In this document: positions 45,504 through 53,847 of the stretch, piece by piece
How the letters are laid out: each line of letters starts with the position of its first letter
Numbering within the stretch: the stretch's first letter is position 1
Assembly (NCBI GenBank): GCA_025350685.1
Contig: JANXXK010000307.1
Coordinates: forward strand, 1 to 64,000
DNA length: 64,000 nt
Source: Alphaproteobacteria bacterium
GTDB taxonomy: Bacteria > Pseudomonadota > Alphaproteobacteria > Caulobacterales > Caulobacteraceae
Reading direction: 5' to 3'
Translations under genes and position numbers: made by a program
Notes under the pieces: model-generated
Told to the model about the DNA's origin: nothing
Database searches by the model: none
Seen by the model: only the letters and a program-made list of their open reading frames with translations

Positions 45504-47374
45504 CCGACCTCACGTTAGCTCCGGCCCGTATCGCCCTGGTCGGCAACCCCAACTCCGGCAAGACCGCCCTCTTCAACGCGCTCACTGGCAGCCGCCAGAA
45601 GGTCGCCAACTACGCCGGCGTCACCGTCGAGCGAAAGGAGGGCGTGATCTCCACGCCCAGCGGCCGCACCCTGTCGGTCCTCGACCTGCCCGGCACCTAT
45701 TCCCTGCGCGCCCGCAGCCCGGACGAGGTGGTCACCCGCGACGCGGTGCTGGGCAAGCTCGCCGGTGAGACCGCCCCCGACGTGCTGGTCTGCGTCGCTG
45801 ACGCCACCAACCTGCGGCTGGTTCTGCGGCTGATCCTGGAGCTGAAGGCCGTCGGGCGGCCGATGGTGCTGGCGCTGAACATGTACGACATCGCCCAGCG
45901 ACAGGGCCTGCGGATCGACGTCGAGGGTCTGGCCGCGGCGATCGGCTGTCCGATCGTCACCACCGTGGCCACCCGCAAGCGCGGCATCGACGACCTGGTC
46001 GCCCAGGTCGAGGCGATGATCGAGGCCGGCGCGCTGGGCGCCGCCAGCACCTGGCATGAGCCCGCCGCCGGCGAGATCCGCGACGCCCACCGCGAGGCCC
46101 AGCGCATCCTCAAGGCCCACGTCCGCGCGCCCGAACGCCCCGACACCTTCACCGGCAAGGTGGATAGCGTGCTGCTGCACCCGGTCGCGGGCCTGGCCAT
46201 CCTGTTCACCCTGCTGTTCGTCATGTTTCAGGCGGTGTTCAGCGGAGCCAAGGGGCTCAGCGACCTGATGACCGACGGTTTCACCAACGTCGCCGCCTTC
46301 ATCGCCGCCCACCTGCCGGCCGGCATTCTCACCAGCTTCCTCACCGACGGGGTGATCTCCGGCGTCGGCTCAGTGCTGGTCTTCCTGCCGCAGATCCTGG
46401 TGCTGTTCTTCTTCATCATCCTGCTGGAAGACTTCGGCTACATGGCCCGGGCCGCCTTCCTGATGGACCGGATCATGGGCGGCGCCGGCCTGCATGGGCG
46501 GGCCTTCATCCCGCTGCTCTCCAGCTTCGCCTGCGCCATCCCAGGGATCATGGCCACCCGGGTGATCGACAACAAGCGCGACCGGCTGACCACCATCCTG
46601 GTGGCGCCGCTGATGACCTGTTCGGCGCGCATCCCGGTCTACACCTTGATCATCTCGGCCTTCATCCCCAGCCGCACCGTGGCGGGCGTGTTGAACCTGC
46701 AGGGCCTGGTGATGTTCGGCCTCTACGCCGCCGGCATCCTCTCCGCGCTCGGCGTTTCCTTCATCACGCGCAAGCTGTTCTGGCGCGGCGCCGTCGAGCC
46801 CTTCCTGATGGAGCTGCCGGCCTACAAGACGCCCGACCCGGCCAACGTCGCGCGCAACGTCATCCTCCGCGGAAGAATCTTCCTCACCCGCGCCGGCACG
46901 ATCATCTTCCCGCTGATGATCGCGGTCTGGTTCCTGTCGTCCTTCCCGGGGGCGCCGGCCGGGGCGACCGAGCCGGCGATCAACTATTCCATCGCCGGCC
47001 AGCTCGGCCATCTGCTGCAGCCGCTCCTGCAACCCATAGGCTTCAACTGGCAAATGACCGTGGCCCTGATCCCGGGGTTTGCCGCCCGCGAGGTTGCGGT
47101 GGCCGCGCTCGGCACCGTCTACGCCATCGGCAACACCGGCGACGCCCCCAGCGTCCTGGGCGCCACGCTGGCCCACCACTGGTCCGTCGCCACCGGCCTG
47201 TCGTTCCTCGCCTGGTATGTCTTCGCCCCGCAGTGCGCGTCGACCATCGGCGTCGTCAAACGCGAGACCAACTCCTGGACCTGGCCGGCGGTGATGCTGG
47301 TCTACATGACTGCCCTGGCATACCTGGCCGCTCTGCTTACCTACCAATCGGCCGTCGCATTTGGCCTCGGATGA
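45500..47374 (+). CDS. feoB: Ferrous iron transporter FeoB
   Basis: A 624-residue inner-membrane iron(II) importer. The N-terminal G domain has G1 GNPNSGKT (15-22), G3 DLPGTYSL and G4 NMYD. The membrane core has the Gate motifs (FFFIILLEDFGYMARAAFLMD, PLLSSFACAIPGIMATR, PLMTCSARIPVYTLIISAF). It is slightly short for FeoB because the cytosolic C-terminus is brief, as in many alphaproteobacteria. Coupled to feoA; likely Fur-regulated. Confidence 0.95.
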   Translation: MTDLTLAPARIALVGNPNSGKTALFNALTGSRQKVANYAGVTVERKEGVISTPSGRTLSVLDLPGTYSLRARSPDEVVTRDAVLGKLAGETAPDVLVCVADATNLRLVLRLILELKAVGRPMVLALNMYDIAQRQGLRIDVEGLAAAIGCPIVTTVATRKRGIDDLVAQVEAMIEAGALGAASTWHEPAAGEIRDAHREAQRILKAHVRAPERPDTFTGKVDSVLLHPVAGLAILFTLLFVMFQAVFSGAKGLSDLMTDGFTNVAAFIAAHLPAGILTSFLTDGVISGVGSVLVFLPQILVLFFFIILLEDFGYMARAAFLMDRIMGGAGLHGRAFIPLLSSFACAIPGIMATRVIDNKRDRLTTILVAPLMTCSARIPVYTLIISAFIPSRTVAGVLNLQGLVMFGLYAAGILSALGVSFITRKLFWRGAVEPFLMELPAYKTPDPANVARNVILRGRIFLTRAGTIIFPLMIAVWFLSSFPGAPAGATEPAINYSIAGQLGHLLQPLLQPIGFNWQMTVALIPGFAAREVAVAALGTVYAIGNTGDAPSVLGATLAHHWSVATGLSFLAWYVFAPQCASTIGVVKRETNSWTWPAVMLVYMTALAYLAALLTYQSAVAFGLG

Positions 47375-47499
47375 GCGCTGACGACCGCTAAACCCAGGGT
47401 CGCGGATTAACTTTGAATTCAACCTGCTACTTAACCCGGCGCTAAACCCATCGGGCGCACGGTGCTGTCATCAGCAGAACCCCGAACGGGATCACGTCC

Positions 47500-47814
47500 A
47501 TGGCCGACAGCTACGCCTACGCCGCTCCGAGCAAAAAGCCGGCGCGCCCGACACAGACCCTCGCCAAGCGCGTCCGCGAGGCCCTCATCTCCCTCGGTGG
47601 CGAAGCCCATCGCGGCATGGTCATTGAACAGGTGGCCCGACACTACGGCCACGACGTCCGCCAGATCCCCGAGGACCTGGAAGAGGCGGTGATCCTCTCC
47701 TTCGAACAGAACTGGCGCGACGAGCGCCGCCGCGCGACCTACGGCTTCCACCTGCCGTTCGGCGAAGGCTCCCACCGCTGGGGCGTCCGCGCCGAACCCG
47801 AGTTCGCGCACTAA
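47500..47814 (+). CDS. Conserved hypothetical protein, possible winged helix
   Basis: A 104-residue protein. The centre (RVREALISLGGEAHRGMVIE, QVARHYG) looks like a helix-turn-helix start, followed by acidic PEDLEEAVILSFEQNW and an aromatic end (YGFHLPFGEGSHRWGVR). It has no signal peptide. The upstream region has two near-matches to the CtrA box. A clear hairpin terminator follows. The family is not recognised. Confidence 0.65.
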   Translation: MADSYAYAAPSKKPARPTQTLAKRVREALISLGGEAHRGMVIEQVARHYGHDVRQIPEDLEEAVILSFEQNWRDERRRATYGFHLPFGEGSHRWGVRAEPEFAH

Positions 47815-47816
47815 GG

Positions 47817-47847
47817 AACCCCTTCTCCCGCAAGGGGAGAAGGGTTT
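47817..47847. terminator. Bidirectional terminator between convergent genes
   Basis: A long stem, ACCCCTTCTCCC against GGGGAGAAGGG, with a GCAA loop and T-runs at both ends. It separates the plus-strand hypothetical gene from the convergent marR gene. Confidence 0.85.
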
Positions 47848-47849
47848 CG

Positions 47850-48329
47850 CTACGGCGCCACGTCCCCCGCCAACTGCCCCGCGGCGCTCTGCAGCCGCGA
47901 CAACAGCCGCTTCAGCAGCGCCACCTCCTCCGGCGCTAACCCCGCGATCAGCGCCGCCTCATAGGCCAGCGCCAGCGGCGCGATCTCGGCGTGCAGGCTC
48001 GCGCCTGCTTGGGTCAGGCCCAAAACGTGGCTGCGCCCGTCCGCCTCGTGGTCGGACCGCGCGATCAGCCGCCGCTTCAACAGGCCCTGCGCTGCGCGAG
48101 AGACCATAACCTTGTCCATCACCGTGCGCGCGACGATCTGGCCCTGGGTCAGGCCGCCGTCCTCGGCCAGCACGCAGATCAGCCGCCACTGTGGCACGCC
48201 CAGCCCGAAGCGGTCCTGATAGGCCCGCGCGATCAGCCCTGAGACCGCGTTTGAGGCCACCGACAGGCGATAGGGCAGGTAGGCGTCGAGCCTCAGCTCG
48301 CCGTCCGTCCTGTCGCCATCGGGGCTCAT
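47850..48329 (-). CDS. MarR family transcriptional regulator of the homogentisate operon
   Basis: A 159-residue regulator. The winged helix includes VPQWRLICVLAEDGGLTQGQ, IVARTVMDKVMVSRAAQGLL and RRLIARSDHEADGRSHVLGL (the wing). It is the last gene of the iaaA-hmgA-fah operon, starting one base after the FAH stop, so it probably regulates tyrosine degradation in response to an aromatic intermediate. A palindrome upstream of hppD is a possible target. An alternative upstream start exists at 48353. Confidence 0.85.
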   Translation of the reverse strand: MSPDGDRTDGELRLDAYLPYRLSVASNAVSGLIARAYQDRFGLGVPQWRLICVLAEDGGLTQGQIVARTVMDKVMVSRAAQGLLKRRLIARSDHEADGRSHVLGLTQAGASLHAEIAPLALAYEAALIAGLAPEEVALLKRLLSRLQSAAGQLAGDVAP

Positions 48330-48330
48330 C

Positions 48331-49332
48331 TCAGCCGGCGACCTTCTGTTCAATCGCTCCGAAGATCGAGTGTCGCTTGGCGTCGCGCATCTCGATCCGC
48401 ACCACGTCGCCGGCCGTCAGGAACGGGGTCTTGGCCGCACCCGACGCCAGGGCCTCCACCAAACGCAGCTCGGCTAGGCAGGAATAGCCGACGCCACCGG
48501 CGGCCACCGGCTTGCCGGCCCCGCCGTCCGGACCGCGGTTCGACACGGTGCCCGAGCCGACGATCGTCCCGGCCGCCAGGCTCCGCGTGCGCGCCGCATG
48601 AGCAATGAGCGTCCCGAAATCGAAGGTCATGTCGACGCCGGCGTCGGCCTCGCCCAGTGGCTTGCCGTTCAGCTCCACCGACAGGGCGCCGTGCAGCTTG
48701 CCGTCCTTCCAGTCCGCCAGGCTGTCCGGCGTCACCGCCACCGGCGAGAAGGCCGAGGCCGGCTTGGACTGGAAGAAGCCGAAGCTCTTGGCGAGCTCGC
48801 CCGGGATCAGGTTGCGCAGGCTGACGTCGTTGCACAGCATCACCAGTCGGATCGCCGCCAGCCCCTGCTCGCGGGTCGCGCCCTGCGCCACGTCGCCGAC
48901 CACCACGGCGATCTCGCCTTCGAGATCCAGCCCCCATTCGGGGTCAGCAAGGGGTATCGCATCGCGGGGCCCCAGGAACCCGTCCGACCCGCCTTGGTAG
49001 ATCAACGGATCGGTCCAGAAGCTCTGCGGCATGTCGGCGCCGCGCGCCTGGCGCACCAGGGCCACGTGGTTCACGTAGGCCGAGCCATCGGCCCACTGAT
49101 AGGCGCGGGGCAGGGGACTGGCCGCCTCATGCTCGTGGAACCGTTCGCGCGGCACGGCGCCGTGCTCCAGGCTTTCCGCCAGCCCGCGCAGCGCCGGCTC
49201 GCAGCCCGCCCACTGATCCATCGCCGCCTGCAGGGTCGGTGCGATGTGGTGCGCCTCGGTGAACCAGGCCAGGTCGTTCGACACCACCACCAGCCGCCCG
49301 TCTCGGCCGCCCTTCAGGGACGCAAGCTTCAT
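48331..49332 (-). CDS. Fumarylacetoacetate hydrolase family protein
   Basis: A 333-residue metal-dependent enzyme that should cleave fumarylacetoacetate to fumarate and acetoacetate. The FAH-fold signatures are DLEGEIAVVVGDVAQG (metal ligands), VMLCNDVSLRNLIPGELAKS, FFQSKPASAF and IVGSGTVSNRG. It is shorter than human FAH and belongs to the bacterial alphaproteobacterial type. It sits between the 96-residue ORF and marR with overlaps on both sides, in the homogentisate operon. Confidence 0.9.
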   Translation of the reverse strand: MKLASLKGGRDGRLVVVSNDLAWFTEAHHIAPTLQAAMDQWAGCEPALRGLAESLEHGAVPRERFHEHEAASPLPRAYQWADGSAYVNHVALVRQARGADMPQSFWTDPLIYQGGSDGFLGPRDAIPLADPEWGLDLEGEIAVVVGDVAQGATREQGLAAIRLVMLCNDVSLRNLIPGELAKSFGFFQSKPASAFSPVAVTPDSLADWKDGKLHGALSVELNGKPLGEADAGVDMTFDFGTLIAHAARTRSLAAGTIVGSGTVSNRGPDGGAGKPVAAGGVGYSCLAELRLVEALASGAAKTPFLTAGDVVRIEMRDAKRHSIFGAIEQKVAG

Positions 49333-49619
49333 GGTGTTTTCTCCTGGCCGTCAGCGGTCTCGTTGCGGAGCGAGCGGTTGAGGGTCACGCCCTCCTCGAA
49401 GTTCTGCGGCTCGTAGACGGTGACCTCGACACGGATATCCCCGCCCGAGTCGCTGTCCCACAGATAGCTGCGCTCGAAGGTGACGTCGCGGCCCTCGGGC
49501 GTGAAGCCCTCGAAGTTGTCGCCCCAGGGCGTCAGCTTAGCGAGCGCGCGCCAGCCGAGCGTGCAGGCCCGCTCCAGTTCCTCGCGGGCGGCCGCCTCCA
49601 GGTCGTCGGCGTAGCTCAC
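49329..49619 (-). CDS. Conserved small protein in homogentisate operon
   Basis: A 96-residue acidic protein (SYADDLEAAAREELERACTL, NFEGFTPEGRDVTFERSYLW, GGDIRVEVTVYEPQNFEEGV). The GTG start follows the hmgA stop directly and its stop overlaps the FAH start (ATGA). It has no signal peptide. The position takes the place where maleylacetoacetate isomerase often lies, but it has no glutathione S-transferase features. Function unknown. Confidence 0.7.
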   Translation of the reverse strand: MSYADDLEAAAREELERACTLGWRALAKLTPWGDNFEGFTPEGRDVTFERSYLWDSDSGGDIRVEVTVYEPQNFEEGVTLNRSLRNETADGQEKTP

Positions 49620-50750
49620 TCAGGATTTCCAGCTGTCGACGTAAGCGGGGTTCTCGACACTGGCTGCGGCCTCACCGACCTCCAGCGGGTCACGGGTGTC
49701 GATCATCACCGCATATTCGTCGGTCGCCGCCTTGGGCTGGCTCAGCATGTTCTTCAGCGCCTTCGGGTGCGGGCCATGGGTGAAGCCCGACGGATGAAAC
49801 GTCATCATGCCCGCTTCGATGTGGTCGCGGCTGAAGAAATCGCCGGCGTGGTAGAACAGCACCTCGTCGAAGTCGTCGTTGTTGTGGAAGAACGGCACCT
49901 TCAGCGCGCCGGGGTCGGTCTCGAAAGGCCGCGGTGCGAAGGTGCAGACCACGAACCGGTCGCTGAGGAACGTCGTGTGGACGGATGGCGGCAGGTGGTA
50001 GCGGTGGCTGGTCACCGGGCGCAGGTCCTTCACGTTCAGCCGCACCGGCGCCAGGTCGCCGTGCCAGCCGACCGCGTCGAGCGGATTGTAGCCATAGGTC
50101 ACCGTGGAGACCGCGCCGCGCTTCTTGATCTCCACGCGATATTCGCCGGCCTGCGCCTGGTGCGCCTTGAACGCCTCGTCCAATGCCGGCGTCTCCAGCA
50201 TCGCCGGATCGAACAGGGCGTGGCCGCCCAGCAGGCCTTTGTCCGGCAGGCCGAAGTGGGTGTTGGTCGCCTGGATCATCAGGATCGCGGTCGGCGATGC
50301 AGGGCTCAGCCGCCACATGGTCCCGCGCGGCAGGTAGAGATAGTCGCCGGCGCTGTAGGCCAGCCGCCCATAGTCGCAGAACAGATCACCCGCGCCCTCG
50401 TGCACGAACAGCAACTGATCGCCGTCGGCGTTGCGGGCGAGCGCCGGCATGGCCTGCGCCAGTTTCCAGAACCGGATCTCGACCGCGGCATTGAACAGCA
50501 CCTTGCCCGCCGCCCACGGGCCGGGCTCGGCGGCGTTCAGGCCATTCAAGTCGAAGGCCCGCGGGCGCAACGGCCCCTCGAATGTCGTCCAGCTGGTCGG
50601 CGGCCGGGCGTGATGGATGAAGGCGGCGGGGCCGAAGAACCCTTCCTTGGAAATCTCCCGCTCATAGGTGCCGGCCGGCATGTCGGCGTGGGCCTGGCGC
50701 GAGTGCGTCCCCTGCGCGCCGCGGACGGGAATCCAGTTTCGGCCGGCCAT
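49620..50750 (-). CDS. hmgA: Homogentisate 1,2-dioxygenase
   Basis: A 376-residue cupin-type iron(II) dioxygenase opening the homogentisate ring to maleylacetoacetate. Likely iron-site segments are HNNDDFDE (289-296) and HPSGFTHGPH (319-328). N-terminal matches include LLFVHEGAGDLFCDYGRL and YLYLPRGTMWR. It is shorter than the ~430-residue form and represents the compact variant seen in alphaproteobacteria. The start overlaps the iaaA stop (TAATG). Confidence 0.92.
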   Translation of the reverse strand: MAGRNWIPVRGAQGTHSRQAHADMPAGTYEREISKEGFFGPAAFIHHARPPTSWTTFEGPLRPRAFDLNGLNAAEPGPWAAGKVLFNAAVEIRFWKLAQAMPALARNADGDQLLFVHEGAGDLFCDYGRLAYSAGDYLYLPRGTMWRLSPASPTAILMIQATNTHFGLPDKGLLGGHALFDPAMLETPALDEAFKAHQAQAGEYRVEIKKRGAVSTVTYGYNPLDAVGWHGDLAPVRLNVKDLRPVTSHRYHLPPSVHTTFLSDRFVVCTFAPRPFETDPGALKVPFFHNNDDFDEVLFYHAGDFFSRDHIEAGMMTFHPSGFTHGPHPKALKNMLSQPKAATDEYAVMIDTRDPLEVGEAAASVENPAYVDSWKS

Positions 50751-51724
50751 TACGGATCGTCCTTGTAGATGCCGACGGCCAGGGCCTGGCCCTCGGCGAT
50801 GCGCGCACGATACATGCCCGAGGTGTTGAAGCTCCAGGCCATCTGCCCGTCCGGCGCGACGCAGATCGCCCCGCCCTGGCCGCCCAGCTTCGTCAGGTCT
50901 TCCTGCACGACCCGGTCGGCCGCGGCCTGCAAGCCCATCCCCTGGAACTCCACTAGGGCGCAGATGCGGTGCGCCACGCCTAGGCGGATGAAATATTCAC
51001 CCTCGCCGGTGCCGGACACCGCCGCCGAGGCGTTCGACGCATAGGTGCCCGCGCCGATCAGCGGGCTGTCGCCGACCCGGCCCCAGCGCTTGGCCGTGGT
51101 CCCGCCGGTCGAGGTGCCCGCCGCCACGTTCGCATTCACGTCGCGCGCGACGACGCCGACCGTTCCGCGCTTGCCCTCGTCGTGTGCCAGCGCTCCCAGG
51201 TTTTCATCCGCCACCGAGCCCGCTGGCCGCGGCGGAACCGCCAGGCCCTCGCGCTTCAACTGCTTCTCCAGAGCCCGCCAGCGCCGCTCGACGAAGAAAT
51301 AGCTCGGATCGACCTGCTCGAACCCCTCGGCCGCGGCGAACGCATCGGCGCCGCTTCCCACCAGCAGCACATGCGGCGAACGCTCCTCCACCGCCCGCGC
51401 CAGCGAGATCGGGTTGCGTGTCCGCGTCACCGCCGCCACCGCGCCCGCCGCCAGGGTCTGGCCGCACATGATCGCCGCGTCCAGCTCGACGCAGCCGTCG
51501 GCGGTGAACACCGCCCCGCGCCCGGCGTTGAACAGCGGATCGTCCTCCAGCACGCGCACCGCGGTCTCGACCGCGTCCACCGCCGAGCGGCCCGCGCGCA
51601 GCACCGCTGCGCCGGCCTCGGACGCCGCGGCGAGCGACGCCCGATAGGCCACATCCTGTTCCGCCGACAGATCCGCGCGATCGATAACGCCCGACCCGCC
51701 GTGAACCACCAGTGACCAACTCAA
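50750..51724 (-). CDS. Isoaspartyl peptidase / L-asparaginase (Ntn hydrolase)
   Basis: A 324-residue plant-type asparaginase. It is cleaved autocatalytically before T188 in GKRGTVGVVARD, giving alpha and beta chains. Other motifs are VVHGGSGVI, LFNAGRGAVFTADG and GTSTGGTTAKRWGRVGDSPL. It removes isoaspartyl or asparagine residues. The TTG start has GGAG upstream. It heads the homogentisate operon, coupled by TAATG to hmgA; a link with amino-acid breakdown is inferred. Confidence 0.9.
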   Translation of the reverse strand: MSWSLVVHGGSGVIDRADLSAEQDVAYRASLAAASEAGAAVLRAGRSAVDAVETAVRVLEDDPLFNAGRGAVFTADGCVELDAAIMCGQTLAAGAVAAVTRTRNPISLARAVEERSPHVLLVGSGADAFAAAEGFEQVDPSYFFVERRWRALEKQLKREGLAVPPRPAGSVADENLGALAHDEGKRGTVGVVARDVNANVAAGTSTGGTTAKRWGRVGDSPLIGAGTYASNASAAVSGTGEGEYFIRLGVAHRICALVEFQGMGLQAAADRVVQEDLTKLGGQGGAICVAPDGQMAWSFNTSGMYRARIAEGQALAVGIYKDDP

Positions 51725-51746
51725 AGTTCACTCCAAAATATAGAAT

Positions 51747-51875
51747 CGTCATGGCCGGGCTCGTCCCGGCCACCCAGAAACGTCGGCGGGCGCCGGAGAA
51801 AGCGCAAGCGGCGATGCTGAACCTTTCCGGCTTCGCCGGCGCGTATGGGTCCCCGGGACGAGCCCGGGGATGACG
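51747..51875. repeat. Inverted-repeat (MITE-like) element
   Basis: Two ~30-bp arms face each other (51747-51776 and 51846-51875). Arm 1 begins CGTCATGGCCGGGCTCGTCC, and the reverse complement of arm 2 begins CGTCATCCCCGGGCTCGTCC, so about 26 of 30 positions match. About 70 bp lie between. It occupies the gap between hppD and iaaA and looks like a dispersed palindromic element. Confidence 0.7.
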
Positions 51876-51896
51876 GGAGGGGAGGGGAGGGCAATA

Positions 51897-52994
51897 TCAG
51901 TCCTTCGCCGGCAGCACGCCCCGCCGTAGTTGGTCAGCCTCGATCGACTCGAACAAGGCCTTGAAGTTGCCCTCGCCGAAGCCCTCGTTGCCCTTGCGCT
52001 GGATCAGCTCGAAGAAGATCGGCCCGATCATGTTCTCGGTGAAGATCTGCAGCAGCAGGCCCTGGCCCTCGGTGGGCGCCCCGTCGATCAGGATCTTGTC
52101 GGCCTGCAGCCGTTGCACGTCCTCGCCGTGGCCCGGAACCCGCGCGTCGATGCCCGCGAAATAGGTATCGATGGTGTCCTGGAACTTTACGCCCTGGTCG
52201 CGCATCGTTTCGACGGAGACGTAGATGTCGTCGGTCCCCAGCGCCACGTGCTGGATGCCCTCGCCCTTGTAGTCCTTCAGGAACTCCTCGATCTGCGAGT
52301 GCTCGTCGCGGCTCTCGTTGAGCGGGATGCGGATCTTGCCGCAGGGGCTGGTCATCGCCTTGGAGATCAGCGCCGTCTGCTTGCCCTCGATGTCGAAATA
52401 GCGGATCTCGCGGAAGTTGAAGATGCGCTCGTAGAATTCCGCCCACGTCGCCATCTGGCCGCGATGCACGTTGTGCGTCAGGTGGTCGAGGTAGGTCAGG
52501 CCCCTGGAATTGGCCGCCATCGTCGCCTCGGCCCCCTCGATGGGGACGAAGTCGACGTCATAGATCTCCTGCGCCCCATAGCGGTCGACCAGATAGAGGT
52601 TCGAGCCGCCGATCCCCTCGATGGCCGGGATGTTCAGCTCCATCGGTCCCACCGGTCCGACCACCGCCTTGGCGCCGCGCTCGACCGCCAGCTTCAGCGC
52701 CTTGGCGGCGTCGCGCACCCGGAACGCCATGGCGTTGGCCGACGGCCCGTGCGCCTCGCGGAACGCCGCGGCTTGGCCGGACGGCTCCATGTTGAGGATG
52801 AAGTTGATGTCGCCCTGGCGGAAGCGCAGCACGTTCTTCGAGCGGTGCCTGGAGACCGCCGTGAAGCCCATCAGCTCGAAGAGGCCCTTCAAACGTTCCG
52901 GCTCCGGCGAGGTGAACTCGACGAACTCGAAGCCGTCGGTGCCCAGCGGGTTGTTGAACAGGTCGCGAGTAGGGGCGGGGGCTTCGACAGTCAT
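51897..52994 (-). CDS. hppD: 4-Hydroxyphenylpyruvate dioxygenase
   Basis: A 365-residue non-heme iron enzyme converting 4-hydroxyphenylpyruvate to homogentisate. The iron ligands are H171 (DHLTHNV), H249 (GIQHVALG) and E329 (FFELIQRKG). The length is standard. The start at 52994 (MTVEAPAPTR) was chosen over an upstream extension. It lies upstream of the iaaA-hmgA operon but is separated by an inverted-repeat element, so it is probably its own unit. A palindrome 30 bp upstream may bind a MarR-type regulator. Confidence 0.95.
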   Translation of the reverse strand: MTVEAPAPTRDLFNNPLGTDGFEFVEFTSPEPERLKGLFELMGFTAVSRHRSKNVLRFRQGDINFILNMEPSGQAAAFREAHGPSANAMAFRVRDAAKALKLAVERGAKAVVGPVGPMELNIPAIEGIGGSNLYLVDRYGAQEIYDVDFVPIEGAEATMAANSRGLTYLDHLTHNVHRGQMATWAEFYERIFNFREIRYFDIEGKQTALISKAMTSPCGKIRIPLNESRDEHSQIEEFLKDYKGEGIQHVALGTDDIYVSVETMRDQGVKFQDTIDTYFAGIDARVPGHGEDVQRLQADKILIDGAPTEGQGLLLQIFTENMIGPIFFELIQRKGNEGFGEGNFKALFESIEADQLRRGVLPAKD

Positions 52995-53023
52995 GGGCTC
53001 AAGTCTCCGGTTCGGCGCAGTTC

Positions 53024-53037
53024 GTATCATATGAAAC
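53024..53037. promoter_or_regulatory. Palindrome GTATCATATGAAAC upstream of hppD
   Basis: A 14-bp palindrome with symmetry 12/14 and core TCATATGA sits 30 bp before the hppD start, between hppD and the divergent DedA-like gene. Its form and size suit a MarR-family dimer, possibly the regulator at 47850. Confidence 0.5.
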
Positions 53038-53146
53038 TAGTTTGCGGTAGCGGGAAGACAAGGTTTGTCCGGCCTGCTAGCTGCCCATCTGATACCTCAA
53101 CGCAGACAACCTCTCCCGGGATCGCCGATGCTTCGCAAAGCCGCCC

Positions 53147-53707
53147 ATGCTTCGTAAGACCTATGACTGGGTCATGTCGCTCGCCGCTTCACCCCGTGCG
53201 CCGCTGGCGCTGGGGATCGTGGCCTTCTGCGAGGGCCTGTTCTTCCCGATTCCGCCGGACGTGCTGTTGATGCCGGTGGTGCTGTCGCGCCGCGAGCATG
53301 CCCTGCGTTACGCCGCCATCACCGTGGTCTGCTCGCTCGCCGGCGGCTCCTGCGGCTTCGCCGTGGGCCATTTCCTGCAGCCGGTCGGCGAGTGGATCCT
53401 GTCGCTCACCGGCGGCGACTTCCACACTTTCCAGGCCTGGTACGGCCGCTATGGCCTGGTGCTGATCGCCGTGCCGATTCCCTACAAGCTGACAGCCATC
53501 GCCTCCGGCTTCGGGCAGGTGCCGTATTGGCAGTTCCTGCTGGTCTCCTTGCTGGTCCGCGGCCTGCGCTTCGGCGGCGAGGCGCTGCTCTTGAAGATCT
53601 ACGGCCCGCCCATCCAGGCCTTCGTCGAAAAGCGCCTGGCCCTGGTCGCCAGCGGCGTAGCGCTCGCCGTCGTTGGCCTGGTCCTGGCGCTGAAGTTGGC
53701 CCACTAG
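53147..53707 (+). CDS. YqaA/DedA family membrane protein
   Basis: A 186-residue inner-membrane protein of the SNARE-associated (DedA/YqaA) group. Signatures are FCEGLFFPIPPDVLLMPVVL, GGSCGFAVGHFLQPVGEWIL, FQAWYGRYGLVLIAVPIPYK and TAIASGFGQVPYWQFLL. Family members affect membrane homeostasis and lipid-carrier flipping; its precise role is unknown. Divergent from hppD. Confidence 0.85.
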   Translation: MLRKTYDWVMSLAASPRAPLALGIVAFCEGLFFPIPPDVLLMPVVLSRREHALRYAAITVVCSLAGGSCGFAVGHFLQPVGEWILSLTGGDFHTFQAWYGRYGLVLIAVPIPYKLTAIASGFGQVPYWQFLLVSLLVRGLRFGGEALLLKIYGPPIQAFVEKRLALVASGVALAVVGLVLALKLAH

Positions 53708-53750
53708 CCGCCTGCCTCCGCGCCAGCGGAGGCCGCCAAATTTCAAAACC

Positions 53751-53777
53751 ACGGAAAACACGGAAAACACGGAAGGC
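53751..53777. repeat. Three tandem 9-bp repeats
   Basis: ACGGAAAAC occurs twice, followed by ACGGAAGGC. This AT-richer triplet lies between the DedA-like gene and dsbB. It is too short for CRISPR; it could be a small variable-number repeat. Confidence 0.6.
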
Positions 53778-53847
53778 GCCCGCTGCGCGGGGCTATCTGG
53801 CCAACCCGCTAGGGCAGGTCCAAGAGCCGGGCTATAGAGGCTGTCCC

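Noticed and set aside
53751-53777. CRISPR-like array
   Set aside because: Only three 9-bp units with no spacers.
53392-53847. N-terminal extension of dsbB
   Set aside because: It overlaps the DedA-like gene in another frame and adds Arg/Pro-rich sequence; DsbB begins normally at 53848.
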